Assembly: GCA_038380795.1 (NCBI GenBank) | Contig: CM076261.1 | Coordinates: 7,756,556-7,820,555, forward strand | Source of the DNA: Pyrocephalus nanus | Taxonomy: Eukaryota > Chordata > Aves > Passeriformes > Tyrannidae | DNA: 64,000 bases | Direction: 5' to 3' | Shown here: in pieces, positions 1 to 13,700 of the stretch | How the letters are laid out: each line of letters opens with the position of its first letter | How positions within the stretch are numbered: the first letter of the stretch is position 1 | Notes under the pieces: generated by a model | What the model was told of the DNA's origin: nothing | Database searches by the model: none | What the model saw: the letters and a program-made list of their open reading frames with translations, nothing else | Translations under genes and position numbers: made by a program

Positions 1-1670
1 TAGTATCTTTCTTAAGTAAGATGGATTTTTAGAATTAAGGTCCTGTGAGCCAAACCTCTGTTCTGAAGAAACTGATAAATAGCTTAATTAAGCAGAGAAT
101 AGTACAGCACTTGGATAAGCATAGCATGGGAGGATCAGACCAGGAAAGGTTATGTAATGGAGAGTCACACCTCTATAAATTCTTATTCTTGAATAAAAAG
201 GCTGAAAAGGCTGACCTGATTAACATAATTGATTTGAATATTCCAGCATGTTTGGGAAAACTCATTCTTGATGACTGTTAAATGAAATAATCACAAGAAA
301 ATAGCAAAGTAAGACCTGTGTGGGACTTAGAGATGGAATTTTAATTTGTTCTGATTTACTGTATTTGGGTTTAAACTGTGCCCTTTCTTTCTCTCATGGG
401 AATCCCAGGAAAATAAATGAAGCTCTGAGATCTCTAGTTCCTGAGATTTGGAGCATAAAAGAGGATGAAGTAAAGAATTTACCTCTTCCTTTACTTCTCA
501 GCCATTTGAAAATCTCTTGACTTGTAGCTGTAGAACAGTGTTATCCTAAGAACAACTTCCCCTATTCTCCCTCCACCATAATGTGGGCAAATATTATCCT
601 ACTTATGATTGAGGTTTTAAGCCACTTCATGTTCTTTCATTCATTTGTTATCTTTTAGGAACTTTAAAGCTGAGAAAAATAGCTGTTCAGAACGTGGGTG
701 GCAAGTTTCAGGTGGTTTAATGCTTATTTACCTTTACAACAAAATAATGACAGTCATGAAGGTCTGTCATCAGCTGCAAGTAATATTAGCTCAGCAGGCA
801 AGCAGCAGAAACAATAATACACATGTATCTACTTAGCAAAAGTGACTCCTAAACAAAGCAGCAGTAAAGTGGCTCTTAACCATCTCTCCATCCTTGATAT
901 ATACCCTCAAATTATTTTATCAACAACTTGTTCAGCATTCTGGAAAAACCGTTGTGATTAGTTGTTTTTGAACTAGGAGAATCAAGAGGAGCTTATGGAG
1001 TCTAAGAGAAGAAAAAGGCCTGCCAGCATACAGATGTTGTTGTGCAGGGTAGGGAACTAGCCTCTAGCAGTGTTACTATATCATGAAGAAAGTCAGGCAG
1101 CTGACATGAAACAAATTCGTGCCATGATGTTTTTGATTTTAATTCAGAAAATAGAGTTGGAAATGTTTGCACGTTCCTGGATAGATACAGATGACCACAG
1201 TAGAGGAAAATTCAGTGACAAAATCATTGTCTGAGTGCTTGAGTTTTGTCATTATTTTACTTTCTGCCCTATTGAAAACATAATGACTTTCCTTCAAAAA
1301 CTGTATGTCTTGTACAAAAACTTCAGTTTCCCTTGAGTACTAGCAGAAGCATTTCCAAGAGATTAAACATTTGACAACTTAATATTATTTTATTGGCAAA
1401 AGCAGGGGGTGTCAAAGCAAAAATCGTAATGGTAATAGGTTTCACATTACAATATTTAAGATGTTCATACTGAAAATCAGAGGGGATTTAGAAAGCCTAT
1501 AATGACTGAAATGAGGTTTAAATGTAGATACAGTGTTTTCATGGACAACCAAACAAGCATGAACTTGCAATTGCTGAGGTTTTAGTTTGACTTGAAAGGA
1601 ATTTTGAAGGCTTTTTTATAGAATGTGTCTTTAATTACTGTTTTTTTCCTCTCCATTGTTCCCTTTTCAG
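1..1670 (+). other. PTPRK: PTPRK intron, 3' part
   Basis: AT-rich non-coding sequence ending in a pyrimidine-rich tract and CAG at 1668-1670, the acceptor of the first exon in the window. The preceding PTPRK exon, which would carry the D1 KNRY phosphotyrosine loop, is not found here. Short ORFs lack any recognisable domain. I see no repeat that I can name. Confidence 0.8.
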
Positions 1671-1747
1671 ATGATCATTCTCGAGTGAGATTGCAGCCTA
1701 TTGAAGGAGAAACAAGTTCCGATTACATCAATGGAAATTATATTGAT
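1671..1747 (+). CDS. PTPRK: PTPRK coding exon (D1, [10 protein letters not shown] segment)
   Basis: A 77-nt exon. Its first two bases finish a split codon (Tyr in the family), followed by 25 codons (window residues 1-25) from Asp-His-Ser-Arg-Val to Asn-Tyr-Ile-Asp. The SDYIN-x-NYID stretch is the strand just after the phosphotyrosine recognition loop in classical PTP domains. The acceptor is TTTTCAG at 1664-1670. The donor is GTGCGT at 1748, weaker than the GTAAGT used by most other exons of the gene. The length equals the usual exon size for this position in the family. Confidence 0.93.
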
Positions 1748-4700
1748 GTGCGTATACTGATGTAGTCAACAAGCTTAATGTTGTGTTCAGTCAAAGAGGG
1801 AACTGTTATTATTCTCACATTATTCATAATCTGTAATAGATATCACAGCTAATATCAGCTGCTAACATTGTATAGCATTGGAAAGTACTATCTTTGGAAG
1901 CAAGGTATACACTGGAGGAAAAAAAAAAGCCTCAAAGGTTTTGTCAATGAGTAAATGAAATGAGTCATTTCCTCCAACTGCCACTGGACTGAAACCTTGC
2001 CAGCAACACTGTATGGCTACTTTGCCTACTGGTGCTTATATGGGCTAGCAAAATGTTATTTTCACTTTCTGTCAACAGCTTGGCATCATTCCACATTTAA
2101 AAGAAAGCTGTTTGCATATTAATGTGACAAAACTCTGTAATGCCTAATGCAGAGATTTGCAGTCTCTTGTCATCTCTGCACTTTTAAGTCGCCTTCAAAG
2201 TATATTCTGCAGCTGTTAACCAGTACTTCTAATGCAAGCAAGACATTTCATTAAATATGTAGGCTGTTTAATTATTCAAAGTGGCTTCTTTGTTCATTCT
2301 GCATCGTGTTAACCTAATGTTTTACATTAGAATAAATTCTTTAAGAGACAAGGTGGTTTTGGTTGAAAGAATGAACTCAAAACTAGAATTGAAAATCATT
2401 AGAAAGTCAATATTATCTAAAGCCAGAAATCTATAGATAGCAAAGATAATAACTCTACTGTTTACATGGAGTGCTAGATGTTGGGCTAACTGAAACAAGT
2501 GTTGCTTCACAGGAAACTTGAGTCTGCTAAAGACTTCTTGTTCATCGGTGGCATCTTTGAAAAATGGTGTCACAGTTTGCAGTTCAAATTTAATTACTAG
2601 TATGAAACAGGAATGTAACAGATGTTTTTTTCTCAAAATGTGGAGGAACTAGAGCTATACAAGAAAAGTGGGTACTGAAGTTGTAACAATCTGAAGTCTG
2701 ACAGAACTTTATGAAGATACCTTGATGTCTATAAGCATGTTCAAGAATCATTAAGCTAAGCTCAGATTTCTGCTCAGTCCCCTTTGAAAAAATAGCACAG
2801 TCACCAAGCAGTAAAGGCACATACGGAAATACATTTAGTTAGACGCCTCACTAAACTCTGAAGGGAGTAATCTGTCATGAAAGGAAAGAGAGAGTTCACA
2901 CTGGGGACTTAGATTTTAATTCACTTTTACATTTTCTCCAACATTTAGGATTGTTGTCATTTTAGGCTAGTAGTAGTATCTTCTTCTGTGAGATTTTGAT
3001 CTGACTGATCACATTTTGATGTGAGAAGTAAAGACTTATATCATACAGTCTCATATAAGATGCTGATAGTTGCATAGCAACCTTTTTTTTTTTTGCTTAT
3101 GAGAGTACAACAGGATGGAGAGAATGTGGTCCTAAAAGCAACAACACTTGAGCAGCAAAAAAGTCTCTCCCTCATCCTCAGCAGATGTCTTCATTGCAAA
3201 GCTTGGAGGACTGCAGGCATCTTCCAAAGACAGCTCTACTACAAAACACAGCATGTTTGTTTATAATCTTGCTACTCAGGTTTCCATGGGAAATTCTGCT
3301 TTTCTACTACAGAAGCAGCTTTAATTTTGGTCTTGCATGCACTTATTCGTAGAGTTGTTGTGTTGTCAGAATAAACATGAGAATAAGGGAATGGCACTAT
3401 CATAGGCACAATGGTTATGCTGTATTTCTTCCCTTCTTTTTTTTTTTTCACTGAGAAATAGAAGTGTCTGATCCCAGCCACTAAGAATTAGGTAACACAT
3501 AGCAGAAAAAGAATCTACTCTGTACCTCTCTGAACACTTCTCAGTTCAGATTTCTGTATTTTGCTTTAATGTCATGTAAAGAAATCAATTCTATAATTAA
3601 TGTTATTTTTTCTGTAATATTCAAAGTATCTTCAGTTGTTTTGAGTCTTCCCCATCTTGTATCACTACACTTCCCCTTGCTCTTTTAGAAATAAATTGCA
3701 GTGGTATGCATGCTACAGCCTTAAGTTCTTCCTGTTGATGACTGACAGTGCATCATTACCATTATTCAAATATTAACACTCCTGCAACTGAATTTACCAA
3801 CATACTAGTGCGTGATCTAAACATTTGGTGACACTCCCATCACACCAGAAACTCAAATCCTGTAAAAGTGCTATCATTACATTTTGGCAATCTGTTCAAT
3901 GTTGCGAAGAAGGCATAGAGTATTACTCTTTATTGTTTGGCCAACTTGTGATTAAGTTGCTCTTGTCATCAGAGTAACAGAGCTGTTTTATGTTCTTCCT
4001 ATTTAGATCAGAAAAATTGTATTCATACCAAACCATTTAGTCAAAGAATCTACCTTCCTTTTTACTGTTCAGAAATGAAACATAAACAGCTCACCATGGG
4101 CACAGTGAACATCATCCTCCCCTCTCCCTTCACCAGGCTGAATATAAATCTGACATTCTTTAACTGTTGGAAAATGGATAGGCTTTGCAGTTAATAGCAA
4201 CAGGTGAAGGTGTATCTTATACTCCAAGAACATCTGCAGCCATTAGCTGCAAGTGCTAGAGAGGATTTCATGCTGTTCATTTTCAGTAGAGCCAACAAGG
4301 GACTGAAAGAATGTATTACTTCTGGCCCTGAATGTACATGGCTGCAATTTAGGTATCTTGCAGAAAACACATTTGTTTCTTGTTTCCTTTCTCACTTGCC
4401 CTTCCTCAACTCGAACAAACTTTTGTATCTGTTACCTGTACTGAGGTTTCCTGAACACGACTCTAAATGAAATTTCACTCGTAGGAATATAGCCAAGGTG
4501 CATATTGCTGATTTTTTCTTCCAATTTTTTTTTAGGGTTATCATAGACCAAATCACTACATTGCTACACAAGGTAAGTTTATCACCCTTTCTTTGTGGTT
4601 ATGTGAGGCTAAGAGGTTTTGGTTCGTGGATTGTGAATTATTCTGTCTAATATGCGTTCTTGCCACAGTCAGTATCCAGGAGAGAGGAGGCTCAATCATT

Positions 4701-7700
4701 TGGGTAGAAGCAAAGAAACTGAATTATTATCAAATTTTCAGGTTTTTTGAGTAAGCAGTCCTTTAGCTTTGTGTTAAAATAGGTTTTGAGTAAGAAAAGC
4801 AAAATACATCCTTTTTGGAAGAAGTTACTCAGCATGCAAAAAGAAATTAGTCGTGGTAGAAACATTCAGTAAACTTTACAGCGATACAATAGTGTCATGA
4901 AAATGTATGTTCTCTTCACTGTTTAGTGATAACTAGGCTTTAGGTCCCTAAAATACAAAACTCTTCAGCTAGCAAGTTTTGGTAGAGGACCCAAAGACAT
5001 TTAAACACTGTCAGGGGGATTCATCACGGGGCTGTAAAGAGACAGTTTTACAGGCCATCATTTAAAAGCTTGCTTGTGAACGAGAACCTATTCTTTTGTC
5101 AACACACAAATTAATTTTCAATTTGTACTTGTCTTGAAAGACATAATTTGCACATTCTGATGCAGTCCTTATTTATTTTTTGGTCAAGTTCAGAGCTGGA
5201 ACGAATGGGAAAGATGAGTCTTCTGTGACTGCTTAATCACAATATTGAACAATATGCCAATCTCCTGCCTATGTTTGGATAGAATGCATCTGAAATTTTG
5301 ATTGCTCCTCCACTGCTTGGAGGGAATCTTTTCTGCAATAGGTACTCTGTGACAGAGCTTCCTGCATTTTCTCATGGATCTGAAGGACCTGAGCTATACC
5401 CACGGATGTTATTTCAACTTTTTAAGGGACCCAGCTGGAGCCCTGGTTATAATACGCTCAGAATAATCTTAACGTGTTGGATTTAGAGGTTACATATACT
5501 TTATAATGACTTTTGATCAAAGCAGATAAAATGTTGGGCTTGTCAAATAAGAGCTCTTGCTGAGATTTCAGTTGTTTTCTAAGTATCCCAGAGTCTGTAG
5601 CCTCCAGTCCCCACTTCCACCAGTGGGAGGATTCGTATCTCTACCTTGCTGTACCTCAGCTCTTCTCAGTCTCAGTTGCACATGTCAGATGACAGTGGGG
5701 CAGGACAAACATCTTATTTCTAGAACCACTTCTCTGGTGTCAATATTACACTTTTAGACCAGAATTTTACTCTTTCAGAGTTTGTGATCTTAGAGTATGA
5801 GCTACCCTCCCACCATGTTCCTTAATCCACAGTCTCTACGCACAAGCCAGTGTTCTGATTTCAGCCAGACAGAAAAGCAGGGACGAAAATGCGGCATTTG
5901 GTTAATTCTCTTTGAACTTTTATACCCTCCTCTTCTAAGAAGAAATGGTTTGATCCATTTAACCTTTAGTGAATAATGATGTTGTCACCCTTAATTGAAA
6001 CATAAAATAAAAAGATGAACAGCTGGCGTTTAGCTTGTAGTTTGTAATACAGTTTTTATCAGGAAGTTCACCAGAAGATCTAGACAGTTTTCTTGTAGAC
6101 GTATGAGATCCCAACCTGAAGCAAGTCTAAATGCAGTTTTATCATAATCTTTATCAGAATCATCATAATACTTGAGTAGCAAATACCAAGCTTGAGGTTT
6201 TGTACTTTCAGATTTTAAAACCAAATATGTAATTATGTATGAATAATATACCGAAGGTCCATGTACCAGATCCACCAGCAAGCCCCAACATTTTCTTTGC
6301 CACACTTTTTTCCTGATATGGTGTCAAGAAGAGAAGTATAAACTAATCTTTTTCCAAGACGTAAAGGATATATAACTGTTCCAACTGTCAAATTTTGGGG
6401 CAGGTCCTGTAAGTGTCTGCTGGATAGGTGCAGGTAAGTGCTCACAGGGATGCATCTCAGCGATGGTAAATAGCCACACATACCTCCCATGGTGCAGTGA
6501 GTGAGAAACTAATTCTCTGAAGAATATAAAATTCATTTTTAAATGGGCTTACATTTTACAGCAAGTTCAAAATTATCTGGCTGGATACATCTTTAGCATC
6601 TTCTTTTTTAAGGCCAGTTAGAAAACAGATTTGTCTATATAGTTTGAAAGAATGAAGAGCACTGATCTCAAAAGGATTATATGTTCTGTGGCCTGATGAA
6701 GAGTCATGAGAAGGTTTCTTTTCCTTCCTCTTGTCTCACCTTTCCCATTACCAGAATAGGGTTAAAAACATTCATCTGCTTTTTATAGTTTCTGCAATGT
6801 CCCGATAGATGCAGCTGTGTAAAGGCTAGTAAGTGTTATTCTGTAGTATCCCAGTTTTATGACAAAGTCTTTGCACAGTAGTAGTGCTTCCAGTAAGATG
6901 CCATCTCTGTCTTTTGCGAAAGTGATAATGTAAGGGGGAATAATCTTCTAAACCCCTTTAAGGCTCTGAAAGGAAAGGCATTTGTTTCACATGTTAAACA
7001 GACTATGCCTTCAAATATCTCAGGGTGCTGGCCACAGCACCAAGCCACAGTTCAGGAAGTGTTTGGACAATGCTCTCAGGCACATTGTGTGATTCTTGGG
7101 GCTGTCCTGTGCAGAGCCAGGAGCTGGACTGCAATAAGTTGGACTTCAGGATATTCTATGATTCTATTTTCTGTCTTCCTTACTAGTAAGCCTGTCATGT
7201 GCCACAGCCTGCAGTACAGCCAGCCATGTGTATGCTCTGTTTTAGAACACACTTTCATATAGATATGTATGAACACATCAGTGCAGCACAACAGTTAAGC
7301 TGCATGTTTAATTCCCCCGATGTCTGCTTTTCATCAGTCTTCAAATAACTTTTCCCATTCTCCCTTTTCTCCTCCACAGCAGCTTTCACAGGTGCACATG
7401 CCTATTGTTCTTTGAAGGAAAGTATCATTATGTGAGTCAGTTTTAAATCTCTGAGGAGTTAGAATGATTGATATTTAATTTTCCTATGTTCTTCTTAAGC
7501 TGCATTCAACATATCAAGTGTTAATGAGCAAATATAATTGTTTGAAGTGAAGAAGTGGCAAATTTAATCAGTTTGTAATAGACTACCAATCTGCTTTTAA
7601 CAGAGCTGAGAGCTGCCTAATCACCTGTTTATTAAAGTGTTACTGCTTTCCATACTAACCAGAGTCTGACATGCAAACTTTTAGATTTCCACCTTGGCAG

Positions 7701-10700
7701 TTATAGCATCCTTCTGCTAATATGAATTAGGGGTGAAACGTTTTTTTGAAAGACTTTGCTAATGAAGGGTTTCTCACCTAAGAATCAAAAAAGATTTTAC
7801 TTCCATTTTTAAGAGTAATACATTCAGAGTGTGCAATTTCAATTATAAAATTAATGTCAATTTTCCTTTATGTGGTAAGTATAATGTGAGGGGTAGACTG
7901 AATTTACAGCTAATAAAGGCTTTTGGTTATGTGCTATAACTGGCATAAACAGATGGGATCCACACCTGAGTCACCATGATTAAAAAGAATCCCTTGTCAA
8001 AAGCCAGCATATTGGGTCATGCAGAACCAGCAAGCTGGTGCAATTTAAAACTCATTATTTTGCTTTATATATCCCTTGTTCCCATGGATATAATTCTTTT
8101 TGTTTTATAGCAGAATATTGAGCTCTTGTATGATCTGTTCAATTTACTGGCAGCTAGGGGTTTTTTTTTAACAGGAGTTAAATAATCAATGAATTTTAAC
8201 CAGGTCTGTCAGTGAGAGTGTTAGGTTGAATATCTGTACAGTACTTATACACACTGATGGATGTTCTGACTATTGTATGACTGTTGATCTTGTATGTCTC
8301 ACCTTGATTATTAAGCAGGAAAAAATAATTGGTTTTGTATTCACTTGTTCCTTGTGTCCTGAAATTCGTGTAGTTAACTGAGCTATCACAGCTTCTTTTA
8401 GCAAGCCTCTGTCAAGGATTCTGTGCTTCCTCCACCACGGCACCAGCAACTAAGTTACTAGTGACAAATGAATGTTAATACAGTTCTACAGCATCACTCA
8501 TTGCCATTTCCACCAGGGCTGTTTTTCAAGCAGATCAATCACATGTGAAACAGCAGATACTCACATGCAACCTGCATGTCTTTGTATATAAAGTACATTC
8601 ATTTGTGCATCTCAGACTTTTGAATGCTCCCCACAGTTCAGATTGTCTCTGCTTGCTGCAGCATGCAGAGGAACCGGATCTAAGATAATTTGTGGAAGTA
8701 CTTCAGAGCATATCTTAATGATTGTAAAAAGGAGCTCTTAAAAATAAAGCCATTTTAGATACAATGGCCTAGTGTAGCCTTTCAATCTCATTTTTTTTGT
8801 TTGTATCCAATTCTAAGGCAGATGCTAAACTGCTTTCTGTATTGCTTATTATGTAGGCAGACATCAAGTTAAGTTTCAGTCAGGAAGAGTTTTTTAAGGA
8901 AGTTATAAACTTTTGAAAATAAATATTTATTATGGAAATGTTTACAGTCTTGACTACAACAGTTTAAACTTGCCACTGTAATAACCCCTTTCATATTCCT
9001 TTTCTTTTCTGCAAAATACTTGTCCTTCTTCAACACCCAACTGTATATGTTTAGTGAACATTTTATTAAGGGTTTTCAGAAACAAAAATACAATTTCTTT
9101 CAAACTGAAAGTTCTCTTTTAGGCATTTGAAGCAGAAATACTGCATTGAATAATAATAATACTCTTAACTTGCTTGGCATGTTTTTTGTTTTTATGTTGC
9201 AAAAAGTTGTCAAAACTACAACAGTGTGGAAGCTCAACACTTCTTTTTATAAAGAAACTTCTGCTTCTATGGTTTTAGCCTCCAGATGAATATTAACATT
9301 TGAAATTACTTCGGGGAGAAATGAATAACAGAAAAGCAAAATAGTTCTACACAATTTTTCAGCTTTATAGATGCTGTCATTTTTTGCAGTATGTAGGACT
9401 AAAATCAGGCAGGCTGTTTTCCTGATATATATATGAAGTGATTGAATTCTATGTGCCTGTATTAATCTTGAAGATTCGACTGTGTTTGATGCTATTCTTC
9501 TTTAAAATGTAAAAAAGGTGGTTGAAGCCATCTGTCTTCAGTGAGGGAGATGAGCCCATTCTTAAGCACCCCTTTTAATGGGTGAGGCTTCCTGAAACCC
9601 GTCCTTCACTTATTTTGCAATAGTTGTGACAAATGCCAAAGAAGTTGGCAGTTTTTGCCCCAACCCAATCACATACAGGAGTAATAGACCCTTTACATAA
9701 AGAAGTATATTTCCAGGTTATATTGTAAAGCCACATGGCAAATTCACATTAGCTCTCTTGGTACCATTTCCTAACAAAGGCTGATGAAAATACTTGAAAC
9801 GTTAGAGCTTCTTTTAAAAGTTGGTACTTTTTACTAGTGTTGAGTACAAAAAGAGACAGTGTGTACTAGAAACTGGTAACTATCAAAGTCAACACTTTTT
9901 AACAGTTGCCACTTTATGGTAAATGAGAATACCAGAGTTTCTCTGCTTCTCTTTTTTATAATAGGAGATTTTAGGGATACCTGTCAGAACAGTTATCTTT
10001 CATCATTTTTGTCATTTCTATATTTTTCTTTCTTTGTCCTAATCAGCTGTATGTTCGTTTTGTTTGTACAGGGAATGAGACACTTCTGTGGCTTTCCATT
10101 CAGCTTAGAAGGCTGTAAATGCAGAGCTAGCATAGTTTCCTGTGATACAAGGTTGACTTAGGCTTTGTTGCCTAAGATTTCTCTGAATCTTTGTGTATAG
10201 ACCAAGTGAAATGGGAGCATTGTTAGAAAACTGCTGATAGATTCATTCCTAGGTGGATGCTCTTACATTCTTCACATTTGGCTACATTTTGCGTAGAATA
10301 TATGCCAGACTTTCGTAAACCTTCAGAAATTCTTTGAAAGTACAAACAAGCTCTACATACATTATAAATAATTACTTCCTATTTATTTACCCATAAAAAT
10401 TCCCAAATCCCACACAGGCTGTTCTTTCACTTGCTTGTTAATGCAGCTTGTGAAACAACAGTTTGAGAAACTGATGATTTTTCTGTAGTCCACTGTCAAA
10501 GCCACAGAGGAAGGAAAAGCAATTCTTCCTATCCTCTCCCTTACAAAGATTGAGCAGCTATAAATCAGACATAAAGGTCTTCAGAGCATATATATAGATC
10601 TCCTTCTCAAAGACAAGATATTGCTTTGATTTCTCTGTTGTGAAATGAATCTAGAATAGTTACAACAGACCTTTGCATATCAGAAGTAAGAAATAAGAGA

Positions 10701-13700
10701 AATGAGAGATTACTGTAAATAAGTAGACAGAGGTGAATCAGGCAAAAGGAAACGTTTCAAGGTTGTAGTGTAAAAAATACAAGATTGTGTGAAAAGTAAT
10801 ATATTTATGCTCTTTCAAAAAATGTGACTATAAAATATATTCTGCAAACAAGAAAATTATGCTTTTCCTGATACTCAAGAGCTGAGCAAACTGTCCTTGT
10901 GAACCAAACACTTTCAGAAAAGAACATTATGGAGGTGGCCATCTATTAATGGTGCTCAGACTCTTAATTACCTCTATTATGCATTAGAATCCAGTTTTTT
11001 TGTTCAGACAAAAAAAAAAATGATGTATACAACATCAGCCTTACAAATTAACTTACATGTCTGTATTTTGGGGAATGCAAATTATGAAAAGCTGATTTTG
11101 GATGATTAAGTTTTTAATCCTTGATGAAGAATCAGTCATAAATTGGACTTGATGAGGATGGTACCTAGCACCCTTGACACAGTACTGTTAAAAGGCCTGT
11201 TAATCAGTGAAGGCTAATGCTGAAGCAGAAAAAGGAGCAGAAAAATGTAGTTTGTCAGGAAAATCGTAAAGCATTCTTTTTTCTGTAAAGTTTACTCTCC
11301 AGCTGGTCTCGGGCAGCCTGAAGGAAGAAGACTTTTTGTCTTCTCATTTGCTGGAAGATAAAAGAGTGTAGCGAGTTTACAAACAGAATGTATTTCAGAA
11401 ACAAATGTATCAAGAAACAAATAAGGCAGCTCTTTTTTTTGTCTTGTCACCGTATCCAAATCTGTGAAACCTGTCATCTTTTCTCTATTATGTATCCTTT
11501 GACAGCAACAGAAATCTCTGTGTTGATATGGCCGCCAATGCACATCACGGTTTGGATGTTTTAAGCACTGCCTTTGGAAAAAAGAAAATATACAGGCTTA
11601 TTGGATTAATTTTTTTTCCTGTCCATCTGTATTCTTCCATGCAGATGCATATTCAGATGTAGACTGTGGAGATTTCCTCTGCTGCTGCTAATCTCCTTCT
11701 GTTGCAAGCATGCTCATGTTACTGTATCTGAACTAAGCACAAATGCACTTGGCATGTTAGAATGGTTTGCCTTGTTTACAGTGTACTTCAAATACTGCAG
11801 TCTCCTATAAAATATAAGGAAAAAATAGAATTAAAATGTTAGCATTTCCCTTTCCTGCTTGAAAATAACCAGTGAAAATTTTCCTTGTGAAAATAACCAG
11901 TGTGCTCCTCCCAAAAAAACAACAAATAATAGTGCTGAGAGAATTTGTTGTCATGCAGATTTAATTTTTACCATAATTATCTTAATATTGAAAGGAAGAA
12001 TATCCAATACACATTTCTTTTTAATGACTTTCATATGTATCTTGATCTGAATAATAGTTGTTTGCTACTGACTATGTCTGTAACTGAGAAATGAATGTAC
12101 CAATGTTCTTCAGCTTTAAATAGAAAAAGATATTGTGAGTGATACATCTCACTCATGAGATATCTATCAGGACAATAAATTGTGACAGGATTTTTTCTAA
12201 CATTTTTACTTATGCTTTAATGTAGACTAAATTATCTTGTTTGTTCATGTAGGTAAAACTTTCATGTTAATGCACTTAAACTCCCAGTACAAGTTTAAAA
12301 ATACAGCATTTGAATATCTTACTCACATGCATGAGCAACATTCCTTCACAATAAGGTCCTTGGGGAAAAATAAAAGAAACAAGTAGCCAAAATGAACTCA
12401 TATTTTTGAACTAGAGAATAGTGATGATTTTATTACATCCTGATGCTTATGATTGACTCAACATGAAAATAGAAAGTAGAAATGCAAAAGACTAATTAGG
12501 TTTTTTTGTCCATTCCCTAAGGAAACTTCTACTGAAGGCGATAAAATGATCTTAAACTTCTCATCCATCATCAAAATTCATTCTGCATTACAAGTTGATA
12601 TGAAGAACCCAGTCCAACAAGTCAATTACCTAAGATTTTAGTTTTGGAAATGTTAGAGACAGCGTGTTTTTACAAAATAAATTCTGTATTTGTTAGTCTT
12701 CCCAAGCTCAGATGAGCTGTTTAGAATGAGTGATTAATAGGTATTCATATTTCCGTGATGCAAATCACCCTTATTGAGAAGTATGCACAAATTAGAAATA
12801 AAAACAGCTTTCTTAGTGGAAAACACTGATTCGGCTAAACTGAAACTTTCTGTTGGGCTTCTTTCACAAAGAGAGTTCAGGTTTGAACCATGGTCTCAAG
12901 GCTCCTGGAATAAGCCTTCGGTCAGAGCCATGACCTCAGACAATACCTCATGTTACTATTTGATCTCTATCTCAGTCTTCCAGATGAGTAACCAGTCGTT
13001 CTCCCAACATGCTTGACTGTAGTTAAACAATTGCAATAGTAATTTAGTACATAGAGAGAAAGAAGGTCCATGTGGGAGTGAGACCTGTTTCTCTATAACC
13101 AGTGCACTCTGCCAGAAAATACATCAAGGCCTCTACAATTGCAGTTATTCAAAGTATTCAGGTTTCATAGAAGAAACTGAAACACGCTCCCTGCAAGCCA
13201 TTGTCTAGCAGTGCCGTCTTAAAAGCTGCGAGGTAAAGATTCAAGGCTCCAGCCTTATTCACATATTCCATGGCCCTCACTAGGAAATCGCTAAGCCTCA
13301 GGAGTGCTACATATAATTCAAAATTTGAAAGATACCGGATTTATCCAGTCTTAGAAAATGTTAATGAGAGGAACGGACTATTCAACATGCCTGCTGTGTG
13401 GCAAGCAAAATTATGTGAAAGAAAGAGTTTTTCAATGATAATGGATGAACTGCACTGATTTGATGGGTTGTTTTTTTTTTTAGTTTCCTGCAGTTAAGAT
13501 AGAAAAAGCCATTTTCTTGAATGGCATAAGGATGCATACATGGATGTTAGTACTATGTACACAGCTTTTATTGCATTCAGCTTTGCCTAATCTCAGGCTA
13601 ACTGTATAAATCTGGACCATTTCTGTTGCTGCCAGTTCCTCTGTTCCCAGTCTGCATTACTTCTGTGAGTAGTCAAATGGTGTTATGGAAATGTGCTATT